The position numbers were made by a program, and so were the translations under genes. From an uncultured Prevotellaceae bacterium (GTDB taxonomy: Bacteria; Bacteroidota; Bacteroidia; Bacteroidales; Bacteroidaceae), in assembly GCA_947176655.1 (NCBI GenBank), contig CAMWRK010000011.1:1-18395 (forward strand): a DNA stretch of 18,395 bases, read 5' to 3'. Below the pieces are notes generated by a model. It was not told the DNA's origin. It searched no databases and was given only the letters and a program-made list of their open reading frames with translations. Of this stretch, positions 6,703-14,478 are shown in pieces. Numbering within the stretch: position 1 is the first letter of the stretch; each line of letters begins with the position of its first letter.

Positions 6703-7727
6703 GTAAATTTATGGATTGTGGCATACAATGCTGGCGGTCACAAAAACGCAAGAAGATGTTGCGGCAATCATATTCTGCCCAGTACGCATTTGTCGGCGTA
6801 GGCGGCCATGCCCTGCAAAATCTTTATCCAGTCTTACAGTATTTCGGAATACGGCTCAAATACATTTGCTGTAAAAGCCCCGGCAAATTGCCTTTTGTCG
6901 AACGCCGCTTTGGGGTGACGGCCACAACATCGTTGGACACTATATTGAATGACAGTGAGGTTAAGGGTGTGTTTGTGTGCACATCGCCACAACTCCACTA
7001 TGAAATCTGTATCCGTGTCATGGCTTCCGGCAAATTCTTGTTTGTCGAGAAACCGCCGTGTCGCACACTCGAACAATTGGATAACATGATCAGGGTGGAC
7101 CGGCGGCAGACGGTTATGACAGGCATGCAGAAGAGATACTCCCCATTGACACAGACTTTGAAGGAACACCTGTCAAAGACCGAGGCCATAAGCTATACCT
7201 TGTCGTACCATACAGGGGCATATCCAGAAGGAGATTCTTTTACAGACCTGTTCATACATCCTGTGGACTTGGCCTCGTACCTGTTTGGCGATGCCAAGGT
7301 AAGGGCAACCCGGTGGACAGACGGAAAAGGGACAACTACCGTGCAGTCCTTGCTTTCTCACAGAGAAGTAAATGGTGTTATTGAAATGTCAACGGCTTAT
7401 TCGTGGGCGCATCCGGAGGAATCGCTCCGTGTGAACACCATGTCTGGAGAGTATCGTCTTGAACAAATGGAGCGTCTGTTGCACTATCCGCATCCGAGGA
7501 AAATAGCAGGTATACCTGTTGAAAAGCTCGGACTGTTCACGGCCTCAGAACAGATGTTGATGGGACGAAACAATTTTACTCCGCTTATCATGAACAATCA
7601 ACTTTATACGCAAGGCTTCTTCTCGGAAATCAAGGCTTTTGCCGATATGGTGGAGCATTCTGGTAAAAATCTGTCACCGCTGTCAAGTATGAGAAATACT
7701 TATGGCATGCTAGAATTAATGAAGTAA
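6699..7727 (+). CDS. Gfo/Idh/MocA-family NAD(P)-dependent oxidoreductase
   Basis: A 342-residue protein with the two-domain plan of sugar and inositol dehydrogenases. The Rossmann nucleotide-binding motif is FVGVGGHALQNLYPVL (31-46), preceded by an unusually long, basic N-terminal segment of about 28 residues. VFVCTSPQLHYE (91-102) and FVEKPPC (115-121) correspond to the family's cofactor-side blocks, with K118 as the expected catalytic-site lysine. FTDLFIHPVDLASYLFG (181-197) matches the substrate-side motif, H187 and D190 filling the usual acid/base positions. The four-base overlap with the radical SAM gene suggests equimolar expression and a shared pathway, perhaps modification of a sugar, cyclitol or amino sugar. 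The substrate cannot be told. Nothing follows on this strand for almost 600 bases. Confidence 0.88.
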   Translation: MSKFMDCGIQCWRSQKRKKMLRQSYSAQYAFVGVGGHALQNLYPVLQYFGIRLKYICCKSPGKLPFVERRFGVTATTSLDTILNDSEVKGVFVCTSPQLHYEICIRVMASGKFLFVEKPPCRTLEQLDNMIRVDRRQTVMTGMQKRYSPLTQTLKEHLSKTEAISYTLSYHTGAYPEGDSFTDLFIHPVDLASYLFGDAKVRATRWTDGKGTTTVQSLLSHREVNGVIEMSTAYSWAHPEESLRVNTMSGEYRLEQMERLLHYPHPRKIAGIPVEKLGLFTASEQMLMGRNNFTPLIMNNQLYTQGFFSEIKAFADMVEHSGKNLSPLSSMRNTYGMLELMK

Positions 7728-8311
7728 GTACCCAGTTATATGACTTATCAATATATGTTGCTTTGAAAATATTGAACCACAGAATCATTCTTTTTAACTT
7801 CTTTCTCATTGTTATTCATTCGCAATGTTCGCATTACCTGATTCACTCCGCAGAAAAATATTTAAGAATATGGATGATGGATACAAGCATTTCCAAAATG
7901 GACATGCGAAAAGATGATGGACAGACAATTAGCTCAGTTTTTGCCTATTAAGGAATGTTTTTTGAACATTAACACATCTTTCTTTGTAAATATTTGGCTG
8001 GAATGTGTTTTTTGTATAATTTTGCAGCCGATTAAGTGGGTAAACTGTATATTGACCATAGTGATATGGCTGGTCAGATATATAATGAAATCAGAATGTG
8101 TTTTGAGACAGATGTGTAAAATGCAGATAATTAATGCAATATTAAGGCAAGTTGAGTTTTTGGATCAACGGGGTATGGATACTTAGTCGTGTATTGTCTC
8201 AGAATGGCGACAATTACAATGATAGAACGCTTTATAATATATAAGATAACTCCTATGTGCTACTTAACAATAGAAAACAATTGATTTAATAACAAACAAA
8301 CTACTATAGTA
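7728..8311. other. AT-rich gene-free region, probable long 5' leader
   Basis: No convincing gene is seen; short open frames at 7763-7951 and 7914-8186 have no recognisable features. A strong promoter lies at 7993-8024, which would give the following gene a 5' untranslated region of about 280 bases. No terminator with a clear stem and T run was found after the oxidoreductase gene. Confidence 0.55.
7993..8024 (+). promoter_or_regulatory. Bacteroidetes-type promoter for the duplicated secreted protein
   Basis: TTTG at 7993-7996, a 20-base spacer, and TAATTTTG (TAnnTTTG) at 8017-8024, followed by CA. This is among the best matches to the consensus in the window. The start codon at 8312 is about 280 bases downstream, with no other gene between. 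Confidence 0.6.
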
Positions 8312-10855
8312 ATGAAAAAAATTTTATTCACTTTTGCGATGCTTGCAACAACAGTTGCAGCATGGGCAGATTTATCAAACCTGCCCCGAATTGCAGATTT
8401 CAGTATTCCTGTCGTTTCTTGGACAGGCGCAACTGACTTGTCCTCTTCTTGGGCTCCCACTATGCAAGAGGCTTTCGCAGATGGAGACGGTACGGAGTGG
8501 ACACTCCCGTTTAGGTATGCTACAGATGTGAACAGCATTACAGACTGGTATTATCTGAAGTTGAATATCGCAGGTAGCAGTGCCGGTTCTCCGAATTACC
8601 GTTATATATATACCCCGTCAACAGAGGGTTTCCTGCTTGATAAGGCAGCTGTCAATGAACAAAACAATGATGATTATGCTTGGGGTTTTGTCGGTAATCC
8701 AGTAGACGGTTTCAAGTTGTACAATGCGAAGTCCAAGCAGTATCTGGGCATGGGAGAAAGCGCTCCTGTCTTTAGTGCTGACGGTCAGGTATGGACATTG
8801 TCCTCCAGCAACGATACCCGCATTTCCGGCGGTTTCACCATATCCGCAGGTGGCAAGAGGTTGGGTATGGTATATACCACAAAGAATATATTGGGTTACA
8901 ATGCAGACTATAATGATTCCAGGTCAACATTTGTTGTTGAGTCCATGCCAAAGGTATTGCAGGTGACTTATATCTTTAAGTATGGTGATAAGGAATATGT
9001 TCAGACCACATCGGTAAATGAAGGTGACGCTTATCCTGAGATTACGGTTAAGTTCCCGTTTGGTCTCAGTGCGTCCAAGCCTAAGGGCAATGTATCTTCG
9101 GCCGATGCGACAAATGGCGTTATAACCAAGCCTATTGACTTGGCGTTGAATTTGCCGTTCAAGTATGCTGCAGATGCGAACAGCATCACAGACTGGTATT
9201 ATCTGAAGTTGAATATCGCAGGTAGCAGTGCCGGTTCTCCGAATTACCGTTATATATATACCCCGTCAACAGAGGGTTTCCTGCTTGATAAGGCAGCTGT
9301 CAATGAACAAAACAATGATGATTATGCTTGGGGTTTTGTCGGTAATCCAGTAGACGGTTTCAAGTTGTACAATGCGAAGTCCAAGCAGTATCTGGGCATG
9401 GGAGAAAGCGCTCCTGTCTTTAGTGCTGACGGTCAGGTATGGACATTGTCCTCCAGCAACGATACCCGCATATCTGGCGGTTTCACCATATCCGCAGGTG
9501 GCAAGAGGTTGGGTATGGTATATATCAAAAATGGTGATCCGGGCTACAATGTATTGGGCTACAATGACGAGTACAATGATTCAAGATCATCATTTGTTGT
9601 AGAAACAATGGACTTTGAAAATGCTGTAGTATTGAGAACTTTGATAATCACCACTAAAGCATTGATTACAGATCTTGGAACTGGAACCGAGGTCGGTTGT
9701 GTGACAACGGACAGTCGTCAAGTTTTGTCGACAGCACTTACCAGTGCTGAAAAATCATTGGCAACGATGAAAGATTGTGCAGAAAATGCACAGGCCTTGC
9801 AGGCTGCGATTGACGCTCTTGAAACTATTCAGCCAGATCCGTCAAAGTACTACTATATTGTGTCTGCTTTTGAAACAGGAAACAGGAAATATATACATGT
9901 AAATAATGGCGGTGAAATGCAGTACGATGCTCTGGGTAGCGACGCTTCTACAGCTATTGGTCGCGTGTTCACTTTTGCAGATGCAGGTAATGGTATGATG
10001 TATTTGCGTAATGTGGAGCGTGGAACATACTTGAGTAGTGCATCAGCAGATGGTGAACAAGAAATGGTCAAGGCAACAGATAATGGTATTGCTGTTCAGA
10101 TTAGTAATTTGGGTAAGGATAATATTGTTAAGATTGTTCCTGAAGGCGGTGATATGCTGTACGCTTCTGCTGACGGCTCTGTTGTTGGACAGAATAAGGA
10201 AGGTGTAGATAGTGAGATTGCATGGCAGATTGTTGAGATTGGGAATGTGAGTGCACTCTCTCATCCTGTAACTATCGGAGCAACAAGGTGGGCTACAATG
10301 ATTCTTGGTTATGATGCAGTCATCCCAGAGGGCGTGAAGGCATATGTTGTTTCTGCGTTCAGTACAGAAAATGTTAATATGGACGAAGTACTCTCTGATG
10401 TCATTCCAGCAAATACGGCGGTTCTTTTGGAAGCCGATGCGAAGACTTATGAGTTTAAATTGTCAACAAAAGAGCCTGCTTCAAGGATTCCTCATGTAAA
10501 AGGCTGGACTGGTACGGTATTTGATGAATACATTGTCCCAGAAAATGATGAGGTTGCTTATAAGATGTTTAATGATAATGGTACTGCCAGATTCTTCAAA
10601 GTTGCACTAGAGGAGAATGAGGATGTTGATGGTTTGTCATTTAGAAACAGAGCTTTCACTTCGTATATGCTGTTGAGAAGCACATCTAATTCTGCACGTT
10701 CTATCGGTATCGGTGGTAGTGTAGAGACATCTATTGAGAATTTGCGAGGAGCAGATAATGTAACAGATGTAACCACGTATGATTTGAGTGGTCGTCGTGT
10801 GCAGAATGTTGGTTCCGGACTTTACATCGTTAATGGAAAGAAAGTCGTAAAGTAA
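8312..10855 (+). CDS. Secreted multi-domain protein with internal duplication and type IX-like C-terminal tail
   Basis: An 847-residue exported protein of unknown function. Residues 1-20 are a signal peptide (MKKILFTFAMLATTVAAWA). Residues 77-188 and 293-404 are almost the same sequence, including WYYLKLNIAGSSAGSPNYR and KSKQYLGMGESAPVF; their style (short strands, repeated 'YL' and 'W' positions) suggests a beta-trefoil or lectin-like carbohydrate-binding fold. They are joined by a linker with VTYIFKYGDKEYVQTT (about 217-232). A diverged third module is likely at about 512-645 (YYYIVSAFETGNRKYIHV...). A beta-rich module with ATRWATMILGYDAVIPEGV follows, then the tail YDLSGRRVQNVGSGLYIVNG near the end (822-847), resembling type IX secretion C-terminal signals. 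No catalytic motif was recognised. It is probably co-transcribed with the small peptide gene at 10966. The fold is an inference, not shown. Confidence 0.82.
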   Translation: MKKILFTFAMLATTVAAWADLSNLPRIADFSIPVVSWTGATDLSSSWAPTMQEAFADGDGTEWTLPFRYATDVNSITDWYYLKLNIAGSSAGSPNYRYIYTPSTEGFLLDKAAVNEQNNDDYAWGFVGNPVDGFKLYNAKSKQYLGMGESAPVFSADGQVWTLSSSNDTRISGGFTISAGGKRLGMVYTTKNILGYNADYNDSRSTFVVESMPKVLQVTYIFKYGDKEYVQTTSVNEGDAYPEITVKFPFGLSASKPKGNVSSADATNGVITKPIDLALNLPFKYAADANSITDWYYLKLNIAGSSAGSPNYRYIYTPSTEGFLLDKAAVNEQNNDDYAWGFVGNPVDGFKLYNAKSKQYLGMGESAPVFSADGQVWTLSSSNDTRISGGFTISAGGKRLGMVYIKNGDPGYNVLGYNDEYNDSRSSFVVETMDFENAVVLRTLIITTKALITDLGTGTEVGCVTTDSRQVLSTALTSAEKSLATMKDCAENAQALQAAIDALETIQPDPSKYYYIVSAFETGNRKYIHVNNGGEMQYDALGSDASTAIGRVFTFADAGNGMMYLRNVERGTYLSSASADGEQEMVKATDNGIAVQISNLGKDNIVKIVPEGGDMLYASADGSVVGQNKEGVDSEIAWQIVEIGNVSALSHPVTIGATRWATMILGYDAVIPEGVKAYVVSAFSTENVNMDEVLSDVIPANTAVLLEADAKTYEFKLSTKEPASRIPHVKGWTGTVFDEYIVPENDEVAYKMFNDNGTARFFKVALEENEDVDGLSFRNRAFTSYMLLRSTSNSARSIGIGGSVETSIENLRGADNVTDVTTYDLSGRRVQNVGSGLYIVNGKKVVK
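8531..8876 (+). repeat. Internal tandem duplication, copy 1
   Basis: A 346-base unit inside the secreted-protein gene, matching 9179-9524 at a fixed offset of 648 bases (216 codons). Only three differences were found by eye: at 8540, 8824 and 8827. Bases 8541-8823 are identical to copy 2. The lack of silent changes points to a recent duplication or ongoing gene conversion. Confidence 0.95.
9179..9524 (+). repeat. Internal tandem duplication, copy 2
   Basis: Second copy of the 346-base unit (partner 8531-8876). Similarity fades quickly on both sides: upstream, TATGCTGCAGATGCG still resembles TATGCTACAGATGTG. Downstream, copy 2 carries an insertion encoding NGDPGYN relative to copy 1, then both continue with similar LGYN-DYNDSRS segments. 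Confidence 0.95.
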
Positions 10856-10872
10856 ATCTTTGTTGATTAATA

Positions 10873-10919
10873 ATATCCTCCATCTCCATTCGCTGTGAGA
10901 TTTTGGAGGTGGAGGATAT
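10873..10919 (+). terminator. Intercistronic hairpin, 16-bp stem
   Basis: ATATCCTCCATCTCCA (10873-10888) pairs with TGGAGGTGGAGGATAT (10904-10919), with one G-U wobble and a 15-base loop. It lies 18 bases after the secreted-protein stop and 46 bases before the small peptide gene. There is no T run, so it may stabilise the upstream message or partly uncouple expression of the two genes rather than end transcription. Confidence 0.6.
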
Positions 10920-10965
10920 AGCGTAGTTAATAGGAATAGCAGTCAAACGAAATAGATTTATAGCA

Positions 10966-11148
10966 ATGAAAAAGACATATATTACGCCTTCTGTCGAAGT
11001 GTTCAACGTAAATACGGTACGAATGCTCGCTGCATCTTCACCTTTTCCAGGAGGTGTTGGTGATGGTGAACTGACACCAGGCAAAGACGAAGACCTGGGT
11101 CGTGATGACAACAATCCTGGTGGAAATTTGTGGGATCAGGTTTGGTAA
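10966..11148 (+). CDS. Small MKKTYxxP-type peptide, 60 residues
   Basis: The N-terminus MKKTYITPSVEVFNVNTVRM is followed by LAASSPFPGG and a C-terminal half rich in Gly, Asp, Asn and Pro, ending NLWDQVW. I remember many Bacteroidales small proteins with this plan (MKKxYxxP start, a hydrophobic 'L-x-A-S' point near residue 25, a low-complexity acidic tail), often beside secreted proteins. No function is established to my knowledge. The conserved front and variable back resemble a leader plus core peptide, but no processing enzyme lies next to it. The ATG at 10966 is the only start that keeps the motif. It sits after the intercistronic hairpin and before the strong terminator, so it is the last gene of the 8312 unit. 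Confidence 0.68.
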   Translation: MKKTYITPSVEVFNVNTVRMLAASSPFPGGVGDGELTPGKDEDLGRDDNNPGGNLWDQVW

Positions 11149-11253
11149 AGGTTTCACTCTTGGTGTGTTGTAAAATTGGGAATACAGCCATCAAGAGAGA
11201 TGAGGATATGTGAACCCGTTGCATGGCAGAGACGTGTACGGTGGGTAATGTGT

Positions 11254-11308
11254 TATGGAGGAAAACGAAGGCGTTTAGAATAGTTGCTGTCGTTTTCCTC
11301 CATATTTT
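11254..11308 (+). terminator. Strong hairpin terminator between convergent genes
   Basis: A perfect 15-bp stem, 11254-11268 with 11290-11304, has a 21-base loop and is followed by TTTT (11305-11308) and GTT. The stem includes GGAGGAAAACGA and its complement. On the minus strand it comes 15 bases after the trxB stop, but there the downstream side lacks a T run. It probably ends the plus-strand unit and may also stop or protect the trxB message. Confidence 0.8.
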
Positions 11309-11318
11309 GTTAACACAA

Positions 11319-12242
11319 TCATATAACTACCGGTTGCTTGTCGGTCAGATATTTGCGGGCATCCATGGCGGCACGGCATCCGCTACCTGCGGCAGATATG
11401 GCCTGACGGTAGAGCGGGTCGGCTACGTCGCCGCAGGCGAAAACGCCGGGGATGTTTGTCGCTGTTGTGGGGTGCTGTACCATGATGTAGCCTTCGGCAT
11501 CGCATTCGAGGGCGGGGCGGAAGATGTCGCTGTTAGGATGGTGGCCTATTGCCAGGAAGAGACCGTCTATGGGGAGATCTGTGCCGGTGGAAAGGTGTGC
11601 TCCCTCTACGCCGTCCGTGCCATAAAGACCGAGAACCTGGGTGTTCCAGAGAATTTCTATGTTGGACGTTTCACGTATCTTCTGCTGCATGGCTTCGGAG
11701 GCGCGGAGTGCGTCGCGACGCACAATCATGTATACTTTCTTGCATAGTCCGGCAAGATACTGTGCCTCCTCGCATGCCGTGTCCCCACCGCCTACTACGG
11801 CTACAGTCTTCTTGCGATAGAAGAAGCCATCGCAGGTGGCGCAGGCACTGACACCCATGCCGCGGTATTTTTCCTCGTCCGCCAGACCGAGGTATTTGGC
11901 CGAGGCTCCTGTGGAGATTATTACGGTGTCTGCCTCAATGGTTGTGCCGTCGTCTATCGTAAGGCGATGATGGCGGTTGCCGTCCATTGAGAAGTCGACT
12001 GAAACAACTGTGCCCATGCGTATGTCCGTGCCCATGCGCTCTGCCTGTGCACGGAGGTCATCCATAAGTTCGTTGCCGGTAGTACCTTCCGGATAGCCAG
12101 GAAAGTTGTCCACTTCTGTGGTCTGTGTCAGCTGCCCTCCGGGCTGGTCGCCTTCATAGAGAACCGGGTCAAGGCCGCTGCGGCTTGCATATATTGCCGC
12201 CGTGTATCCGGCAGGGCCGCTGCCGATGATTACTGTTTTCAT
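11319..12242 (-). CDS. trxB: Thioredoxin reductase (NADPH)
   Basis: A 307-residue flavoprotein that passes electrons from NADPH through FAD to thioredoxin in the cytoplasm. The N-terminal FAD motif is GSGPAG (7-12). The redox-active pair C134-A-T-C137 lies in SACATCDGFF, the NADPH motif GGGDTA is at 151-156 with VRRD at 174-177, and the second FAD block GVFACGDVAD is at 266-275. The length is normal for the low-molecular-weight bacterial enzyme. The ATG at 12242 was chosen because MKTVIIGSGPAG is the usual start; the frame extends further upstream without support. It follows rsgA by 54 bases on the same strand and is probably the last gene of the frr-rsgA-trxB run. Confidence 0.96.
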   Translation of the reverse strand: MKTVIIGSGPAGYTAAIYASRSGLDPVLYEGDQPGGQLTQTTEVDNFPGYPEGTTGNELMDDLRAQAERMGTDIRMGTVVSVDFSMDGNRHHRLTIDDGTTIEADTVIISTGASAKYLGLADEEKYRGMGVSACATCDGFFYRKKTVAVVGGGDTACEEAQYLAGLCKKVYMIVRRDALRASEAMQQKIRETSNIEILWNTQVLGLYGTDGVEGAHLSTGTDLPIDGLFLAIGHHPNSDIFRPALECDAEGYIMVQHPTTATNIPGVFACGDVADPLYRQAISAAGSGCRAAMDARKYLTDKQPVVI

Positions 12243-12296
12243 GTGTATATGTTTTGTTATGATGTTTTTTGTCTTGGTGTTTGCCGGCATGACGGA

Positions 12297-13253
12297 CTAT
12301 ATCTTGTTGCGATATTTGTCCTCGTCCTTATCATCAAGCATGGACAGATAGCTGTGGTAGCGGCTGGAGGCGATACGTTGTTCGGCAAGGGCGGCCAGTA
12401 CGGCGCAGCCCGGTTCGTGTGTGTGTGTACAATTGCCGAAGCGGCATTTCTTGCCGGTGTCGAAAATCTCGCGGAAGTAATGTCCTACCTCTCCACGTTC
12501 CATGTCGAACGTGCCGAATCCCTTTATGCCTGGGGTGTCTATGATGTGTCCAGTGTCCGCCGGTAGGTCGAACATCTCGGAAAACGTCGTGGTGTGCATA
12601 CCCGTATCGTGCGAGTCCGATATTTCCGCGGTCTTCGCGTCCAGTCCCGGTATAAGGACGTTCAGCAAGGTACTCTTGCCCACGCCGCTGTTGCCGGAGA
12701 ACAGAGTGGTCTTGCTCCTAAGCGCCTCGCGCAGAGAGTCCATGCTGCACAGCCCCTCCTCATTGTGCAAGGCTGACACTCCATAGCATGGATAACCTAT
12801 GCCCTCATAGAGACGGAAGAAAAGCTCAAGTAGGTGGCGGTCGTCCTTGTCAAGCAGATCGACTTTGTTGAAGACAAGTATTACAGGCACTCTGTATGCT
12901 TCTGCACTGGCCAGGAAACGGTCTATGAAGGTGGTACTCGTTTCCGGATGGCGCAGTGTTACAACAAGAGCGGCCTGATCCACATTCGCTGCAATGATAT
13001 GGCTCTGTTTGGACAGGTTGGAAGCCTTGCGGATGATATAGTTGCGCCGGTCCAGAATCTCAGTTATCATGCCCACACTTCTGGCTCCGGCTTCCGTGAC
13101 CGATACGCATACGCGGTCACCCACAGCCACTGGATTGGTGCTGCGTATGCCGCGTATACGGAATGTCCCCTTCACCTTACAGTTAAAAAGCCGGTCATCG
13201 TCCGTGCGGACAATGTACCAGCTTCCTGTGTTTTTTATGACAACGCCCTGCAT
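12297..13253 (-). CDS. rsgA: Ribosome small subunit GTPase RsgA
   Basis: A 318-residue circularly permuted GTPase that acts late in 30S subunit assembly. An N-terminal OB-type domain (about 1-68) is followed by GTPase motifs in permuted order: NKVD (129-132, G4), GNSGVGKST (187-195, G1), then DTPGIKGFG (239-247, G3). The C-terminal zinc site reads C270, C275, H277, C283 in KKCRFGNCTHTHEPGC. The frame is open far upstream into frr, but the ATG at 13253 gives the expected MQGVVIKNTGSWY start and shares one base with the frr stop (TGATG), a typical coupling arrangement. Confidence 0.96.
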   Translation of the reverse strand: MQGVVIKNTGSWYIVRTDDDRLFNCKVKGTFRIRGIRSTNPVAVGDRVCVSVTEAGARSVGMITEILDRRNYIIRKASNLSKQSHIIAANVDQAALVVTLRHPETSTTFIDRFLASAEAYRVPVILVFNKVDLLDKDDRHLLELFFRLYEGIGYPCYGVSALHNEEGLCSMDSLREALRSKTTLFSGNSGVGKSTLLNVLIPGLDAKTAEISDSHDTGMHTTTFSEMFDLPADTGHIIDTPGIKGFGTFDMERGEVGHYFREIFDTGKKCRFGNCTHTHEPGCAVLAALAEQRIASSRYHSYLSMLDDKDEDKYRNKI

Positions 13254-13813
13254 CAGACGGTCATGATTTCTTTCTCCTTGTTCGCCAGCAACTCCTCGAT
13301 GGTCTTGATGTACTTGTCGTGCATCTTCTGGAGGTCGTTCTCGGCATCCTTTTCCAAATCCTCGGACAGTCCGTCTTTTATGGCTTTCTTCAGTCTGTCG
13401 TTGGTGTCGCGGCGTGCATTGCGTATGCTCACTTTTGCCTGTTCTCCCTCCTTGCCGCACTGTTTTGCCAACTGCTTGCGCCGCTCCTCCGTCAGTGGAG
13501 GTATGGCCAGACGGATAATTTCTCCGTTGTTGTCGGGCGTGATGCCAACGTCACTGTCCATAATGGCCTTTTCTATGGCACGGAACATGTTCTTGTCCCA
13601 TGGTTTGATGGCTATGGTACGCGCATCTGGAGTGTTGATGCTGGCGACGTTGTTCAACGGAACCATGCTGCCGTAACTGTCCACGCGTACACCGTCCAGA
13701 ATCTTCACGTTGGCCTTTCCGGCACGTATATGTGCCAGAGCCTCGTCCAGATACATCACGGCCTCTTCCATTTTCTCCTCAGCTTCTGCCAGAGTGGTTT
13801 TAATGTCAATCAT
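13253..13813 (-). CDS. frr: Ribosome recycling factor
   Basis: A 186-residue RRF, which with EF-G splits the post-termination ribosome in the cytoplasm. Characteristic segments are ALAHIRAGKANVKILDGV (25-42), PLNNVASINTPDARTI (52-67), PWDKNMFRAIEKAI (71-84), and the helical IPPLTEERRKQLAK block (104-117). The length matches the family. It starts 38 bases after a well-matched promoter box and is the first gene of a minus-strand run with rsgA and trxB. Confidence 0.97.
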   Translation of the reverse strand: MIDIKTTLAEAEEKMEEAVMYLDEALAHIRAGKANVKILDGVRVDSYGSMVPLNNVASINTPDARTIAIKPWDKNMFRAIEKAIMDSDVGITPDNNGEIIRLAIPPLTEERRKQLAKQCGKEGEQAKVSIRNARRDTNDRLKKAIKDGLSEDLEKDAENDLQKMHDKYIKTIEELLANKEKEIMTV

Positions 13814-13850
13814 AGTGTGTGTATGCTTATATTGTTCTCAAATGACAGAG

Positions 13851-13881
13851 CAAATTTAATTGTTTTCTTCCAATAATGCAA
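13851..13881 (-). promoter_or_regulatory. Bacteroidetes-type promoter for frr-rsgA-trxB
   Basis: On the minus strand: TTG at 13881-13879, a 20-base spacer, and TAAATTTG (TAnnTTTG) at 13858-13851. The predicted start near 13844 leaves about 30 bases before the frr ATG at 13813. Confidence 0.65.
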
Positions 13882-13922
13882 GACCAGACCGAGCTTTTGT
13901 CTCGTTTTGGCCTGATTGTAGC

Positions 13923-14438
13923 CTATTTCCCCTCTGGCCTTCCTTGCGTGGCGTCCATGTCAGGATTTACCTCGAATTTCAGTCTGACATATTCTCCGCT
14001 ACCTGCACACCACATATAATATATGTAGGCATGTACCCCTGCTCTATGCAGTTCCTTTATGATGGCAGCGTATCGGTCCGGATATTTCTCCGCCAGCAGT
14101 CCAAGGCTGTTGCTCATGTTCGTGTAGAAAGCCTTCTTTGCGTCTTCTTGGTTGTCATACAGGTTGGCGGTCTCTGTCCCGCTGTTCTCGAAATAGTTTT
14201 CGGCATTGATTACGGTGGCATGCCACAGTGCACGTATTTCTGTGGCGGTAATGATATAATCGCCATCGTCCTGGGATGCGGTTATTGTCACGACGTTCTC
14301 ATCGTTGCGGTAATCGTTTTCCTTCAAACGGACTTCTCCGCGAAGCATATCCCGATATTCGTCGGTACAACCGGTCAGATTTATGGCTGAGACTATTGCC
14401 ATCAGTGTTGCTGTGATGGTCAGCAGAAATTTTCTCAT
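13923..14438 (-). CDS. Small predicted lipoprotein of unknown function
   Basis: A 171-residue protein starting MRKFLLTITATLMAIVSAIN, followed by the lipobox LTGC with C24 as the lipidated residue, so it is probably anchored in the outer or inner membrane. The mature part is rich in charged and aromatic residues (EYRDMLRGEVRLKENDYRN; later AGVHAYIYYMWCAGSGEY) and I do not recognise a family. The ATG at 14438 was chosen because it starts the signal peptide directly; the frame upstream overlaps the regulator gene. It begins 40 bases after the AraC-type regulator on the same strand, with no promoter box between, so the two may be one transcript. Confidence 0.78.
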   Translation of the reverse strand: MRKFLLTITATLMAIVSAINLTGCTDEYRDMLRGEVRLKENDYRNDENVVTITASQDDGDYIITATEIRALWHATVINAENYFENSGTETANLYDNQEDAKKAFYTNMSNSLGLLAEKYPDRYAAIIKELHRAGVHAYIYYMWCAGSGEYVRLKFEVNPDMDATQGRPEGK

Positions 14439-14478
14439 GTGTTTATGTGTTTTTGGGGGCTTTATGTATGTAATTTTG

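Noticed and set aside
13254..13460. N-terminal extension of RsgA upstream of 13253
   Set aside because: The extension lies wholly within frr in another frame and its sequence (Arg, Gly and Gln rich) is a shadow of that gene.
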